A DNA stretch of 64,000 bases from Stutzerimonas stutzeri RCH2 (GTDB lineage: Bacteria > Pseudomonadota > Gammaproteobacteria > Pseudomonadales > Pseudomonadaceae), in contig NC_019936.1 of NCBI RefSeq assembly GCF_000327065.1, forward strand, positions 1,736,001-1,800,000, given 5' to 3'. The first letter of the stretch is position 1. The number at the start of each line of letters is the position of its first letter. A program made the position numbers and the translations under genes. Shown one piece after another: positions 18,648 to 27,085 of this stretch. The notes under the pieces were generated by a model. The model saw only the letters and a list, made by a program, of their open reading frames with translations, did not search any database and was not told the DNA's origin.

Positions 18648-19661
18648 TCATTCGGCCTCCTGGGTGGCATCGTCCTCTTCGCCGTATTCGGTCGCGAAGG
18701 CCTGGGCATCGAGGCCGCGCATTTCGCGCAGGTAGCGCACCAACACCGCAACGGAACCGTGGGTCACCATCACCCGTTCGGCGCCGGTCTGCTCGATGGC
18801 CCAGAGCAGGCCTGGCCAGTCGGCATGGTCGGAGAGCACGAAGCCGCGGTCGACGCCGCGCCGGCGCCGGGTGCCGCGCAGCATCATCCAGCCACTGGCG
18901 AAGGCATCGGCGTAGTCGCCGAAACGGCGCATCCAGGTGCTGCCGCCAGCGGAGGGTGGGGCGAGGATGATGGCGTGCTTCAGGCGCGGGTCGCCTTTTT
19001 TCAGGTCTCCGGCATACACCGTCGGCGGCAGATAGATGCCACCCTCGCGGTAGACCTTGTTCAGCGGCTCGACCGCGCCATGCACGACGATGGTGCCGAT
19101 GCTCTCGTCCAGGCCGTGCAGGATGCGCTGTGCCTTTCCGAAGGCGTAGCAGAACAGCACGCTGGCGCGCCCGGCTGCAGCATTGGCGCGCCACCAGTCG
19201 TTGATGTCGCTAAATACCTCGGCCTGAGACGGCCATTTGTAGATCGGCAGGCCGAAGGTCGATTCGGTGATGAAGGTATGGCAGCGCACCGGCTCGAAGG
19301 GTGCGCAGGTCCCGTCCGGCTCGACCTTGTAGTCGCCGGAAGCGACCCAGACTTCGCCTTTGTACTCCAGGCGCACCTGCGCCGAGCCGAGCACATGGCC
19401 GGCGGGATGGAAGCTGAGCTTTACGCCGTGATGCTCGATGGATTCACCATAGGCCAGCGTCTGCAGCGGCATATCGGCGGCGATCCGCGAGCGCAGAATG
19501 CCTTCGCTGTCGCTTGAGGCCAGGTAATGGCTCATGCCCCAGCGCGCATGATCGCCGTGGGCGTGGGTGATGACGGCGCGCTCCACCGGGCGCCAGGGAT
19601 CGATGTAGAAATCACCGGGTGGGCAATACAGGCCTTCGGGGCGGGCAACGACGAGGTCCAT
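18648..19661 (-). CDS. Ligase-associated DNA repair exonuclease, metallo-beta-lactamase fold
   Basis: A 337-aa metallo-beta-lactamase / beta-CASP-like nuclease with the metal motif HAHGDH (33-38), SGDYKVEPDGT in the middle and LSDHADWPG later. It matches TIGR04122, relatives of the SNM1/Pso2 DNA nucleases, and is the first gene of the four-gene repair set. The ATG giving MDLVVARPEGLYCPPGDFY is preferred; a GTG four codons upstream is possible. No clear ribosome site is visible for either. Confidence 0.9.
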   Translation of the reverse strand: MDLVVARPEGLYCPPGDFYIDPWRPVERAVITHAHGDHARWGMSHYLASSDSEGILRSRIAADMPLQTLAYGESIEHHGVKLSFHPAGHVLGSAQVRLEYKGEVWVASGDYKVEPDGTCAPFEPVRCHTFITESTFGLPIYKWPSQAEVFSDINDWWRANAAAGRASVLFCYAFGKAQRILHGLDESIGTIVVHGAVEPLNKVYREGGIYLPPTVYAGDLKKGDPRLKHAIILAPPSAGGSTWMRRFGDYADAFASGWMMLRGTRRRRGVDRGFVLSDHADWPGLLWAIEQTGAERVMVTHGSVAVLVRYLREMRGLDAQAFATEYGEEDDATQEAE

Positions 19662-19847
19662 GACTACAGGCACTTTGCGGGCTTGTAGGTTGGAGCGTGG
19701 CGCGGCGCTGTGAGTTCGCTGGATAACGCGCGGCCGGGTTCAGCCAACCCGACGGCGGTGTGCGCAGCAGCGTGCTGCGTCGAATATACAGCTGCGCGGG
19801 GGCGAGGCAGCGTTCTGCTTCAGCCCGGCGCCTTCGTAATGCGGCGA

Positions 19848-20417
19848 TCAGTCCTGCAGTTTGATGTGCGAGATGTCCGGTACGGCGCCTGCCGTGTCGC
19901 GTGGCAGTTCGCCCATGTCGCTGCCCACCGGGGCCAGACTGAACTGGGACAGGTTCACCCGCGGTGCCTCGGGCTCGGGACGGGCATCCTGCAGGTCGAC
20001 GCCCACCGGCGCGATGCCAAAATCGGGCGCCTCGACGTCGGCGAAGGCGGCCATGTATTCGTCTCGGGGCGTCACCTTCAGCGCAGCCGGGGCGGCGTTT
20101 GCGCTGGTGACGGCAGGTGGCGTGGGCGCGACGCTTGCCGCTGGGGTTGCGGGTGGTGGCGGCGCCAATTCGATTTCCTCGACATCCACCGGCATCGGTT
20201 TGACCTCTACCTGCGCACCGGCACGTTCCATTGCCTGCCGGTACTTCTCCACCGCAGCGAAGTCGAGGTTCTGCTTGATGACGATGCGTCGTCCGGAAAA
20301 CAGCAGTGCGATGCGCTGCGCATCCGCCTGGAACAGTTTGGTCAGGTTGGCTTCGACCTGCTCGAGCCTGGCGCCGGGGAGCAGTTGGCCGGAAAAGGCG
20401 ATTTCGTAGAGGCTCAT
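19848..20417 (-). CDS. Uncharacterised 189-aa protein with an N-terminal L7/L12-like module
   Basis: The first ~75 residues form a compact alpha/beta module: FSGQLLPGARLEQVEANL, then LFQADAQRIALLFSGRRIVI, then AMERAGAQVEV. This pattern recurs at the N-terminus of many proteobacterial proteins and recalls the ribosomal L7/L12 C-terminal fold; no activity is known to me. After it come an Ala/Pro-rich linker (about 85-115) and an acidic tail ending SHIKLQD. There is no signal peptide. AAGGAG lies upstream of the ATG. It stands alone between the SNF2 gene and the repair cassette, all on the minus strand. Confidence 0.75.
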   Translation of the reverse strand: MSLYEIAFSGQLLPGARLEQVEANLTKLFQADAQRIALLFSGRRIVIKQNLDFAAVEKYRQAMERAGAQVEVKPMPVDVEEIELAPPPPATPAASVAPTPPAVTSANAAPAALKVTPRDEYMAAFADVEAPDFGIAPVGVDLQDARPEPEAPRVNLSQFSLAPVGSDMGELPRDTAGAVPDISHIKLQD

Positions 20418-20559
20418 GGGTGCTGCTCCTTGTGGCGCTACCGGTGACGGGGCGGCGGACCGCCGCAGGTTGGAACGTTAATCGAGATGGCGATGATCTG
20501 GCAAAGCGCAAAGTGCTGCCCTTGCCGCTGTCACAAGTTCGTCAGCTGGAGTGCCTGGT

Positions 20560-22890
20560 TCACGGCAACGGGGCAAACAGGGCGTCGATATCCTGCTCGC
20601 CAAGCTGCCAGCCGGCATCGCCGGAACCCTCCAGCACACCAGCGGCCAGTTCGGCCTTGCGCGCCTGCAGCTGGCGAATGCGCTCCTCGACGGTGCCGCG
20701 GGTAATCAAACGATAGACGAACACCGGTTTGTCCTGGCCGATGCGGTAGGCACGGTCGGTCGCCTGGTTCTCCGCCGCTGGATTCCACCAGGGGTCGTAG
20801 TGGATCACGGTATCCGCGGCCGTCAGGTTGAGTCCGGTGCCGCCGGCCTTCAGGCTGATCAGGAACAATGGCACTTCACCGGCCTGGAAACGCTCGACCG
20901 GCGTGCGGCGATCATCGGTTTCACCGGTCAGCTTGACGTAGGCAATGCCGCGCTTGTGCAGCGCCTGCTCGATCAGCGCCAGCATCGAGGTGAACTGGGA
21001 AAACAGCAGCACGCGACGGCCTTCGCTCATCAGTTCGTCGAGCATCTCCAGCAGGCTGTCCAGCTTGCCCGAGCTGCTGCCGCGTATGGCCCGTGTCGAC
21101 TCGCCCTTGAGCAGGCGAAGATCGCAGCAGACCTGGCGCAGCTTGAGCAGCGCCTCGAGGATGACCATCTGGCTGCGCGCCAGGCCCTTGCGCTCGATCT
21201 CGTCACGCACCTTGCGATCCATTGCCAGACGCAGCGTTTCGTAGAGCTCGCGCTGGGCATCGTTGAGTTCGACCCAGTGGACGAACTCGTTCTTCGCCGG
21301 TAACTCGGTGGCCACCTGTTCCTTGGTGCGGCGCAGCAGAAACGGCCGGACGCGGGCGCGCAGGTGCGCCAGGCGAGGCTCGTCAGCATGCTTTTCGATG
21401 GGATTGCGGTAGTCCTGGGTGAAGCGTTTGGCGTCGCCGAGCCAGCCGGGCATGAGGAAGTGGTACAGCGACCAGAGCTCGCCAAGATGGTTTTCCAGCG
21501 GCGTGCCGGTCAGGCACAGGCGCTGACGCGTCTGCAGAGCCCGCGCGGCCTGGGCCGCTTTGCTGGAGGGATTCTTGATGTGCTGGGCCTCATCGAGAAT
21601 CAACACATGTAGCGGCTGTTCGCGCAGCACGGCGATGTCGCGGGTCAGCAGCGCATAGCTGGTCAGCAACAGGTCGTGCTCGCCAAGTTCGCCAAAGTGC
21701 TTCTGGCGACTGGTGCCGGTCAGGGTCAGCACCCGCAGTTGCGGCGCGAAACGCCTGGCCTCGTCCTGCCAGTTGGGTATCAGGCTGGTCGGCATCACCA
21801 CCAGCGCCGGTCGGTCGAGCCGGCCGGCCTGTTTTTCGACCAGGATGTGGGCGATGCTCTGCAGCGTCTTGCCGAGGCCCATGTCATCGCCAAGGATGCC
21901 GCCGGCGCCCAGCTCGCGCAGGGTCTGCATCCAGGCCAGCCCCTGCAGCTGGTAGGGGCGCAGCGTGGCGTTGAGCGCGTCCGGTGCCGGGCATGCCTGG
22001 GCGCTCGGGCTGTTCAGTCGCCCGGCGAACCGACGCAGCCGCTCGCCCCCTCGCCAGTCTGGCCTGAGCTCCTCCAGCCCGGCCAGCCGCGCGCCGTCGG
22101 CCTTGCTCAGCCGCAGCGAAGCGCCATCCATCGGCTCACGCAGGTACAGCTCGCCAAGGGTCGCCAGGATCGGCTTGATTCGCGCGAACGGTAGGGCGAC
22201 CTGCAGGGTTTGCCCGTCACGCTGGCCAGGCCGATCGAGCTGGACGCGCAACTGCTCCTCGCCACTGCGCTGGGCGAGGGCGCGCGGCGTTAGCAATTGC
22301 GGGTTCTGGCGGATCAGGCGCAAGAGCACCGGCAATATGCCGATGCGCTGACCGTCCACGACGATGCCCAGATCAAGATCGAACCAGTCGTCATCGGCTG
22401 ACTCATCGATTTCCGCGTACCAGCTGTCGATGGCCGCCAGGTCATAGGCGAAGCCCGGATGGATGTCGATCTGCCAGCCCTGGCGGCGCAGTTCGGGCAG
22501 CTGCTGCTGAACGAAACCGAGCCAGGCTTCTTCTCCGGGCAGCTGGAACATTTCCGCCGAGTCCTTTGGCAGCGCCAGGCTCTGGCGCAGTGCCGGGCGA
22601 AAGCCGAGCTGCTCCAGGTGCTTGCGTAGTGCCTGTTCGGCCTGGGCATGGCGGGCGATCAGCTGCAGCTCGTCGCCGGCCAGATGGCGGATGCGCTCGC
22701 CGTCGCGCTTGCCATGGACGCAGGCATCGCCGTAGATGAACGACAGCCCGGCGCGATGCTGATGTTCGCTGACCATGCGCTGGTTGCCTGGCTGGTAATT
22801 GGTTGCCAGGTGGCTGCCGAGGCTGAGCAGCGGGACTGGGCGCAGGTCGTCGATCAGTCGCTCCTTGCGGGGAGCCAGAGGAGGGGCCAA
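20560..22890 (-). CDS. SNF2/Swi2 family DEAD/DEAH-box helicase (5' end disturbed)
   Basis: 776 aa from a TTG start. The N-terminal ~300 residues are family-specific. The SNF2 ATPase follows: GDDMGLGKT (334-342), DEAQHIKN (433-440), LTGTPLEN, then the C-terminal lobe with LFSQFTSML, LKAGGTGLNLTAAD and DRAYRIGQ. It is a RapA-like double-stranded DNA or nucleoprotein translocase. No SWIM zinc finger is seen. The TTG has GGAGGAG upstream. The same frame is open for 23 more codons upstream to an ATG that overlaps the csiV stop, broken only by one TGA at 22894-22896. The gene may therefore have lost its original start to a nonsense change. Confidence 0.88.
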   Translation of the reverse strand: MAPPLAPRKERLIDDLRPVPLLSLGSHLATNYQPGNQRMVSEHQHRAGLSFIYGDACVHGKRDGERIRHLAGDELQLIARHAQAEQALRKHLEQLGFRPALRQSLALPKDSAEMFQLPGEEAWLGFVQQQLPELRRQGWQIDIHPGFAYDLAAIDSWYAEIDESADDDWFDLDLGIVVDGQRIGILPVLLRLIRQNPQLLTPRALAQRSGEEQLRVQLDRPGQRDGQTLQVALPFARIKPILATLGELYLREPMDGASLRLSKADGARLAGLEELRPDWRGGERLRRFAGRLNSPSAQACPAPDALNATLRPYQLQGLAWMQTLRELGAGGILGDDMGLGKTLQSIAHILVEKQAGRLDRPALVVMPTSLIPNWQDEARRFAPQLRVLTLTGTSRQKHFGELGEHDLLLTSYALLTRDIAVLREQPLHVLILDEAQHIKNPSSKAAQAARALQTRQRLCLTGTPLENHLGELWSLYHFLMPGWLGDAKRFTQDYRNPIEKHADEPRLAHLRARVRPFLLRRTKEQVATELPAKNEFVHWVELNDAQRELYETLRLAMDRKVRDEIERKGLARSQMVILEALLKLRQVCCDLRLLKGESTRAIRGSSSGKLDSLLEMLDELMSEGRRVLLFSQFTSMLALIEQALHKRGIAYVKLTGETDDRRTPVERFQAGEVPLFLISLKAGGTGLNLTAADTVIHYDPWWNPAAENQATDRAYRIGQDKPVFVYRLITRGTVEERIRQLQARKAELAAGVLEGSGDAGWQLGEQDIDALFAPLP

Positions 22891-22893
22891 GGC

Positions 22894-22965
22894 TCAGCTC
22901 CTCCCTGCAAATGCGAGGTGCACCAGGCCAGTCTTGGGCTGGGAAAAGCGGTGGCGCTTGCTCAT
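22894..22965 (-). CDS. 23-codon ORF in frame with the SNF2 gene, ended by TGA
   Basis: Starts at an ATG that overlaps the csiV stop (ATGA), the usual form of translational coupling. It encodes MSKRHRFSQPKTGLVHLAFA and three more residues before TGA. One GCC codon and then the TTG start of the SNF2 gene follow in the same frame. Either this is a leader peptide whose translation feeds the helicase, or it is the original N-terminus of the helicase cut off by a point mutation. Confidence 0.4.
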   Translation of the reverse strand: MSKRHRFSQPKTGLVHLAFAGRS

Positions 22966-23480
22966 AGCCGCTTCAGTTCGATCAGCAGCCCGAGGCTGTC
23001 GTGATCGATATAGGTCAGCCGGCCAGGCACCAGGCGTACCCGCTGGGTCAGACGTTCGCTGGCGAGCAGCTGGCCATAGTCGCCGAAACGGTTTACCCAA
23101 AACGTCACATCCGTTCGCATATAGCGTCCGGGGCGTATTTTCAGTACGCCCTGAATCGGGTAGTGCTCGAAGTGGCGCGGTCCCTGATGCAGCGCAATTG
23201 CCTTGCCGCCATCGCTGATCTGCTGTCGCCAGGCCCGGTGCAGCAATAGCTGATAACCGGGCTCGGCGGAGAGTCTTTCGGCGATGGCCTCCAGCATTGG
23301 TTGACGCTCTGCGTTGCGTTCCAGCATCTGCGTGCCTTTCGCCCATCCAGAGGGCGCACGCTGACTGGCCAGCAACGGAGCGTCGTGGCGAAACAGAAGT
23401 ACCTCGACCCGATACAGCGCCTCGGCAAACGCCGAAGGCACGCAGAGGACCAATAGCCAAAGCAGCCAACGAACCGGCAT
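22962..23480 (-). CDS. CsiV family periplasmic peptidoglycan-binding protein
   Basis: A 172-aa protein with a signal peptide (MPVRWLLWLLVLCVPSAFAE; cleavage likely after AFA). The mature start YRVEVLLFRH is characteristic of the CsiV family. CsiV in Vibrio is a periplasmic peptidoglycan-binding protein that supports LpoA-dependent cell wall synthesis; in Pseudomonas its role is inferred. The ATG directly follows the mfd TAG stop with no spacer, and its own stop overlaps the next ATG, so it is likely co-translated with mfd. The mfd-csiV neighbourhood is conserved in PAO1 (PA3002-PA3003). Confidence 0.8.
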   Translation of the reverse strand: MPVRWLLWLLVLCVPSAFAEALYRVEVLLFRHDAPLLASQRAPSGWAKGTQMLERNAERQPMLEAIAERLSAEPGYQLLLHRAWRQQISDGGKAIALHQGPRHFEHYPIQGVLKIRPGRYMRTDVTFWVNRFGDYGQLLASERLTQRVRLVPGRLTYIDHDSLGLLIELKRL

Positions 23481-26400
23481 CTAGGATCCTTGCTCATTGG
23501 GCGCCAGCCGCTCAAGCAGCGCTTCCAGCGTATTGAAGCGTTCCTCCGGGCGTTCCATCGGCACCTGGAATTTGAACAGCGTGGCGCCTTCGAACTTGTA
23601 GCGCTTGGGCTGACTCTGGATCAGCTTGATCAGCACCATTGGATCGACCGAGGTATCGGCCGAGAACTCGATGCGCCCACCCTGCGGGCCGGCGTCGATC
23701 TTGGTGATGCCGAGCTTTTCCGCCTGCAGCTTGAGCAGCGTCAGGCGCACCAGATTCTTGGTTGGCTCGGGCAGCAGGCCGAAGCGGTCGATCATCTCCA
23801 CCTGCAGCTCCTTCAAGCCATCCTCGTCGGCGGCATTGGCGATACGCTTGTAGAGGATCAGACGGGCGTGCACGTCCGGCAGATAGTCCTCCGGAATCAG
23901 TGCCGGCAGGCGCAGGTTGATCTCCGGCCCACCCCCCAGCGGCTGCTCCAGGTTCGGCTGCTCGCCCTTGCGGATGGCTTTGACCGCGCGCTCGAGCATT
24001 TCCATATAAAGAGTGAAGCCGACGGCCTGGATCTGTCCGCTCTGGCCCTCGCCGAGCAGCTCGCCGGCGCCGCGGATTTCCAGGTCGTGGGTGGCCAGGA
24101 CGAAGCCTGCGCCGAGGTCCTGGGCATTGGCGATGGCCTCCAGGCGCTTCTGCGCGTCGTCGGTCATGGCCTTGCGAGTAGGGGTGAGCAGATAGGCATA
24201 GGCCTGGTGGTGACTGCGCCCGACCCGACCACGCAGCTGGTGCAGCTGGGCTAGGCCGAACTTGTCGGCGCGCTCGATGATGATGGTGTTGGCGCTCGGC
24301 ACGTCGATGCCGGTTTCGATAATGGTCGAGGCCACCAGCACGTTGAAACGCTTGTGGTAGAAGTCGCTCATGACCTGTTCGAGGTCACGCTCGCGCATCT
24401 GCCCGTGGCCGATCGCGACGCGTGCCTCCGGCACCAGTGCCTGCAGGTCGGCGGCGCATTTCTCGATGGTCTTCACATCGTTGTGCAGGTAATAGACCTG
24501 GCCGCCACGCAACAGCTCGCGTAGCAGCGCCTCCTTGATCACGGTGTTCTGCTGTTCCATGACGAAGGTGCGCACCGACAGGCGGCGCGCCGGCGGCGTG
24601 GCGATGATCGACAAGTCGCGCATGCCGGCGATGGACATGTTCAGCGTGCGTGGAATCGGCGTGGCGGTCAGCGTGAGGATGTCTACCTCGCTGCGCAGCG
24701 CCTTGAGCTGTTCCTTCTGGCGTACGCCGAAGCGATGCTCCTCGTCGATGATGACCAGGCCCAGGTTGCTGAACTTGACGTCATCCTGCAGCAGCTTGTG
24801 AGTGCCGATGAGAATGTCGATCTTGCCCTCGGCAAGCTCGGCGATAGCGTTCTGCACTTCCTTGGCGGATTTGAAGCGGCTCATCACCTCGACCCGCACC
24901 GGCCAGTCGGCGAAGCGGTCGCGGAAGCTGTTGTAATGCTGCTGGGCGAGCAGGGTGGTCGGCACCAGTACGCCAACCTGCCGGCCGCCATGGACGGCGA
25001 TGAAGGCGGCGCGCATGGCCACCTCGGTCTTGCCGAAGCCGACGTCACCACAGACCAGACGGTCCATCGGCTTGGCCGAGAGCAGGTCCTCGCGTACCGC
25101 GTCGATGGCGGCCTGCTGATCGGGTGTCTCCTCGAACGGAAAGCCTGCGGCGAACGTTTCGTAGTCGACCTGCGGGTCTTTGAAGGCATAACCCTCGCGT
25201 GCGGCGCGGCGGGCGTATATATCCAGCAGCTCGGCAGCGACGTCGCGCACCTGCTCGGCCGCCTTGCGCTTGGCCTTCTGCCAGGTTTCCGAACCGAGCC
25301 GGTGCAGTGGCGCGAGCGCGTCGTCGCTGCCTGTATAGCGGGCGATCAGGTGCAGGCTGGCGACCGGTACGTAGAGCTTCGCCTCCTCGGCGTACTGCAG
25401 CAGCAGGAATTCCTGCGCCTGGCCTTCGATCTCCAGCGTGGTCAGGCCCTGGTAGCGACCGACACCGTGATCGATGTGCACCACCGGCGAGCCTTCGCGC
25501 AGCTCGGTGAGGTTCTTGATGACGTTCTCGCCGCCGTCGCGACTCTTCTCGCGGCGGCGACGCTGCATGACGCGCTGGCCGAACAGCGGACTTTCCGCCA
25601 CCAGTGCCACGTCGTCCAGTTGCAGGCCTTCGTCGAGCGGGGCGATGGTGATGGCCAGACGTTGGTCGCTGGCAAGGAAGTCTGTCCAGCCGTCGACTTC
25701 CTGAGGACGCAGTTTCAGCCGTGCCAGCAACTCCAGCAGCACCTCGCGGCGACCAGCGGATTCGGCAGTGAACAGCACGCGCCCGGGGTAGCTTTCGAGG
25801 AACTGCCGCAGCTTGCCCAACGGCTCGCTGGCCTTTGACTCGATGGCCAGTTCTGGCAGCGCCTGGGCATTGAAGCGTTCACGGCCGATACCTGACTCGA
25901 CGTCCTGCTGGCTGGCGACCACGCGCGGCCAGAGTTTCAGACGAGCGAAGCAGTCCTCCACCGGCATGAACAGCTCGGCAGGCGGCAGCAGCGGGCGCTC
26001 GGGATCGACGCGACGTTCCTCGTAGCGATTGCGTACATCACTCCAGAACTGCTCGGCGGCCTGTTCGATGCCGGGCAGCGAGAACACTTGGCTGTCTTCG
26101 GGCAGGTAATCGAACAACGTCGCGGTTTCTTCATAGAACAGCGGCAGGTAGTACTCGATGCCCGCCGGGGTGATACCGGTGGAGAGATCCTGATAGATCG
26201 GGCAGCGGCGGAAATCGACGTCGAAACGTTCGCGAAAACGCGCGCGGAAGCCGGTGACCGCCTCCTTCTTCAGGGGGAACTCGCGTGCCGGCAACAGCCG
26301 GATCGATTCGACCTTGTCGATCGAGCGCTGATTTTCCGGATCGAAGGTGCGCAGCGTCTCGATCTCGTCATCGAACAGGTCGATGCGGTAGGGCAGGGGG

Positions 26401-26927
26401 CTGCCCATGGGGAACAGATCGATCAACGCACCGCGCACGGCGAACTCGCCATGTTCATAGACGGTATCCACGCAGCGGTAGCCGGCTGCTTCCAGGCGCA
26501 GGCGCATCTGTTCGACGTCCAGCTTCTGCCCGACGTCCAGCACCAGACTCGAACCCAGCAGGAAGCGCTTCGGCGCCAGCCTGTGTAGGGCGGTGGTGAT
26601 CGGCACTACCAGCACGCCGTGGCTCAGTTCCGGCAGTTGGTAGAGCGCGGAAATGCGCTGGGAGACGATGTCCTGATGTGGCGAAAATATGTCGTAGGGC
26701 AGCGTTTCCCAATCGGGGAAATGCAGCACCGGCAGTCCCGGCGCGAAGAAGGCGAGCTCTTCCTGCAGGCGTTCGGCACTCTGGCTGTCGGCGGTGAGGA
26801 GCAACGTGAAGCGTTTGGCGTTGCTGGCTGCTTCGGCAATCGCCAGGCTCAGCGCGGCTCCTGGAAGATTGCCCCAGTGTTGCTTGCCGCTGGCGGCAGG
26901 CAGAGGGGGAAGGCGCAAGACGGACAC
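23481..26927 (-). CDS. mfd: Transcription-repair coupling factor Mfd
   Basis: 1148 aa, equal to the family's usual length. N-terminal UvrB-like region (1-~330), RNA polymerase interaction domain (about 478-545, VVHIDHGVGRYQGL), and a RecG-like translocase with GDVGFGKT (627-634), IIDEEHRFGV, and a TRG region after RGRVGRS. The C-terminal regulatory domain is present. Mfd displaces RNA polymerase stalled at lesions and recruits UvrA. The start is a GTG giving MSVLRLPPLPAASGKQHWGN, as in P. aeruginosa. Confidence 0.97.
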   Translation of the reverse strand: MSVLRLPPLPAASGKQHWGNLPGAALSLAIAEAASNAKRFTLLLTADSQSAERLQEELAFFAPGLPVLHFPDWETLPYDIFSPHQDIVSQRISALYQLPELSHGVLVVPITTALHRLAPKRFLLGSSLVLDVGQKLDVEQMRLRLEAAGYRCVDTVYEHGEFAVRGALIDLFPMGSPLPYRIDLFDDEIETLRTFDPENQRSIDKVESIRLLPAREFPLKKEAVTGFRARFRERFDVDFRRCPIYQDLSTGITPAGIEYYLPLFYEETATLFDYLPEDSQVFSLPGIEQAAEQFWSDVRNRYEERRVDPERPLLPPAELFMPVEDCFARLKLWPRVVASQQDVESGIGRERFNAQALPELAIESKASEPLGKLRQFLESYPGRVLFTAESAGRREVLLELLARLKLRPQEVDGWTDFLASDQRLAITIAPLDEGLQLDDVALVAESPLFGQRVMQRRRREKSRDGGENVIKNLTELREGSPVVHIDHGVGRYQGLTTLEIEGQAQEFLLLQYAEEAKLYVPVASLHLIARYTGSDDALAPLHRLGSETWQKAKRKAAEQVRDVAAELLDIYARRAAREGYAFKDPQVDYETFAAGFPFEETPDQQAAIDAVREDLLSAKPMDRLVCGDVGFGKTEVAMRAAFIAVHGGRQVGVLVPTTLLAQQHYNSFRDRFADWPVRVEVMSRFKSAKEVQNAIAELAEGKIDILIGTHKLLQDDVKFSNLGLVIIDEEHRFGVRQKEQLKALRSEVDILTLTATPIPRTLNMSIAGMRDLSIIATPPARRLSVRTFVMEQQNTVIKEALLRELLRGGQVYYLHNDVKTIEKCAADLQALVPEARVAIGHGQMRERDLEQVMSDFYHKRFNVLVASTIIETGIDVPSANTIIIERADKFGLAQLHQLRGRVGRSHHQAYAYLLTPTRKAMTDDAQKRLEAIANAQDLGAGFVLATHDLEIRGAGELLGEGQSGQIQAVGFTLYMEMLERAVKAIRKGEQPNLEQPLGGGPEINLRLPALIPEDYLPDVHARLILYKRIANAADEDGLKELQVEMIDRFGLLPEPTKNLVRLTLLKLQAEKLGITKIDAGPQGGRIEFSADTSVDPMVLIKLIQSQPKRYKFEGATLFKFQVPMERPEERFNTLEALLERLAPNEQGS

Positions 26928-26965
26928 GAGTGGGCGTGGCTCCGATGGAAAAATAGGCCGCCGGG

Positions 26966-26995
26966 ATTGTAACTATCGAGGCGCTTGGCTGTCAG
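26966..26995 (-). promoter_or_regulatory. Predicted sigma-70 promoter of mfd
   Basis: Read on the minus strand: CTGACA (26995-26990), an 18-bp spacer and TACAAT (26971-26966). A transcript starting about 26959 would have a leader of roughly 30 nt before the GTG at 26927. Confidence 0.5.
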
Positions 26996-27013
26996 TGTTT
27001 CGTCCGCTGCAGA

Positions 27014-27042
27014 TTGCCGGCGCTAGGGTGCGCCGTCATAAT
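27014..27042 (+). promoter_or_regulatory. Predicted sigma-70 promoter of the GAPDH gene
   Basis: TTGCCG (27014-27019), a 17-bp spacer and CATAAT (27037-27042), 43 bp before the GTG start. It is back to back with the mfd promoter. Confidence 0.55.
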
Positions 27043-27085
27043 GTAGCCCCTTTTCTCAGCCCCTACATGTTGGAAGGAACTGCCC

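Noticed and set aside
17207..18970. 587-codon open frame on the plus strand
   Set aside because: Antisense to the ATP-dependent ligase and exonuclease genes, both of which have intact catalytic motifs; no motifs on the plus strand.
20560..22890. SNF2 gene as a pseudogene
   Set aside because: Despite the upstream TGA, the remaining 776 codons are open with all helicase motifs and a good ribosome site at TTG, so a functional protein is likely.
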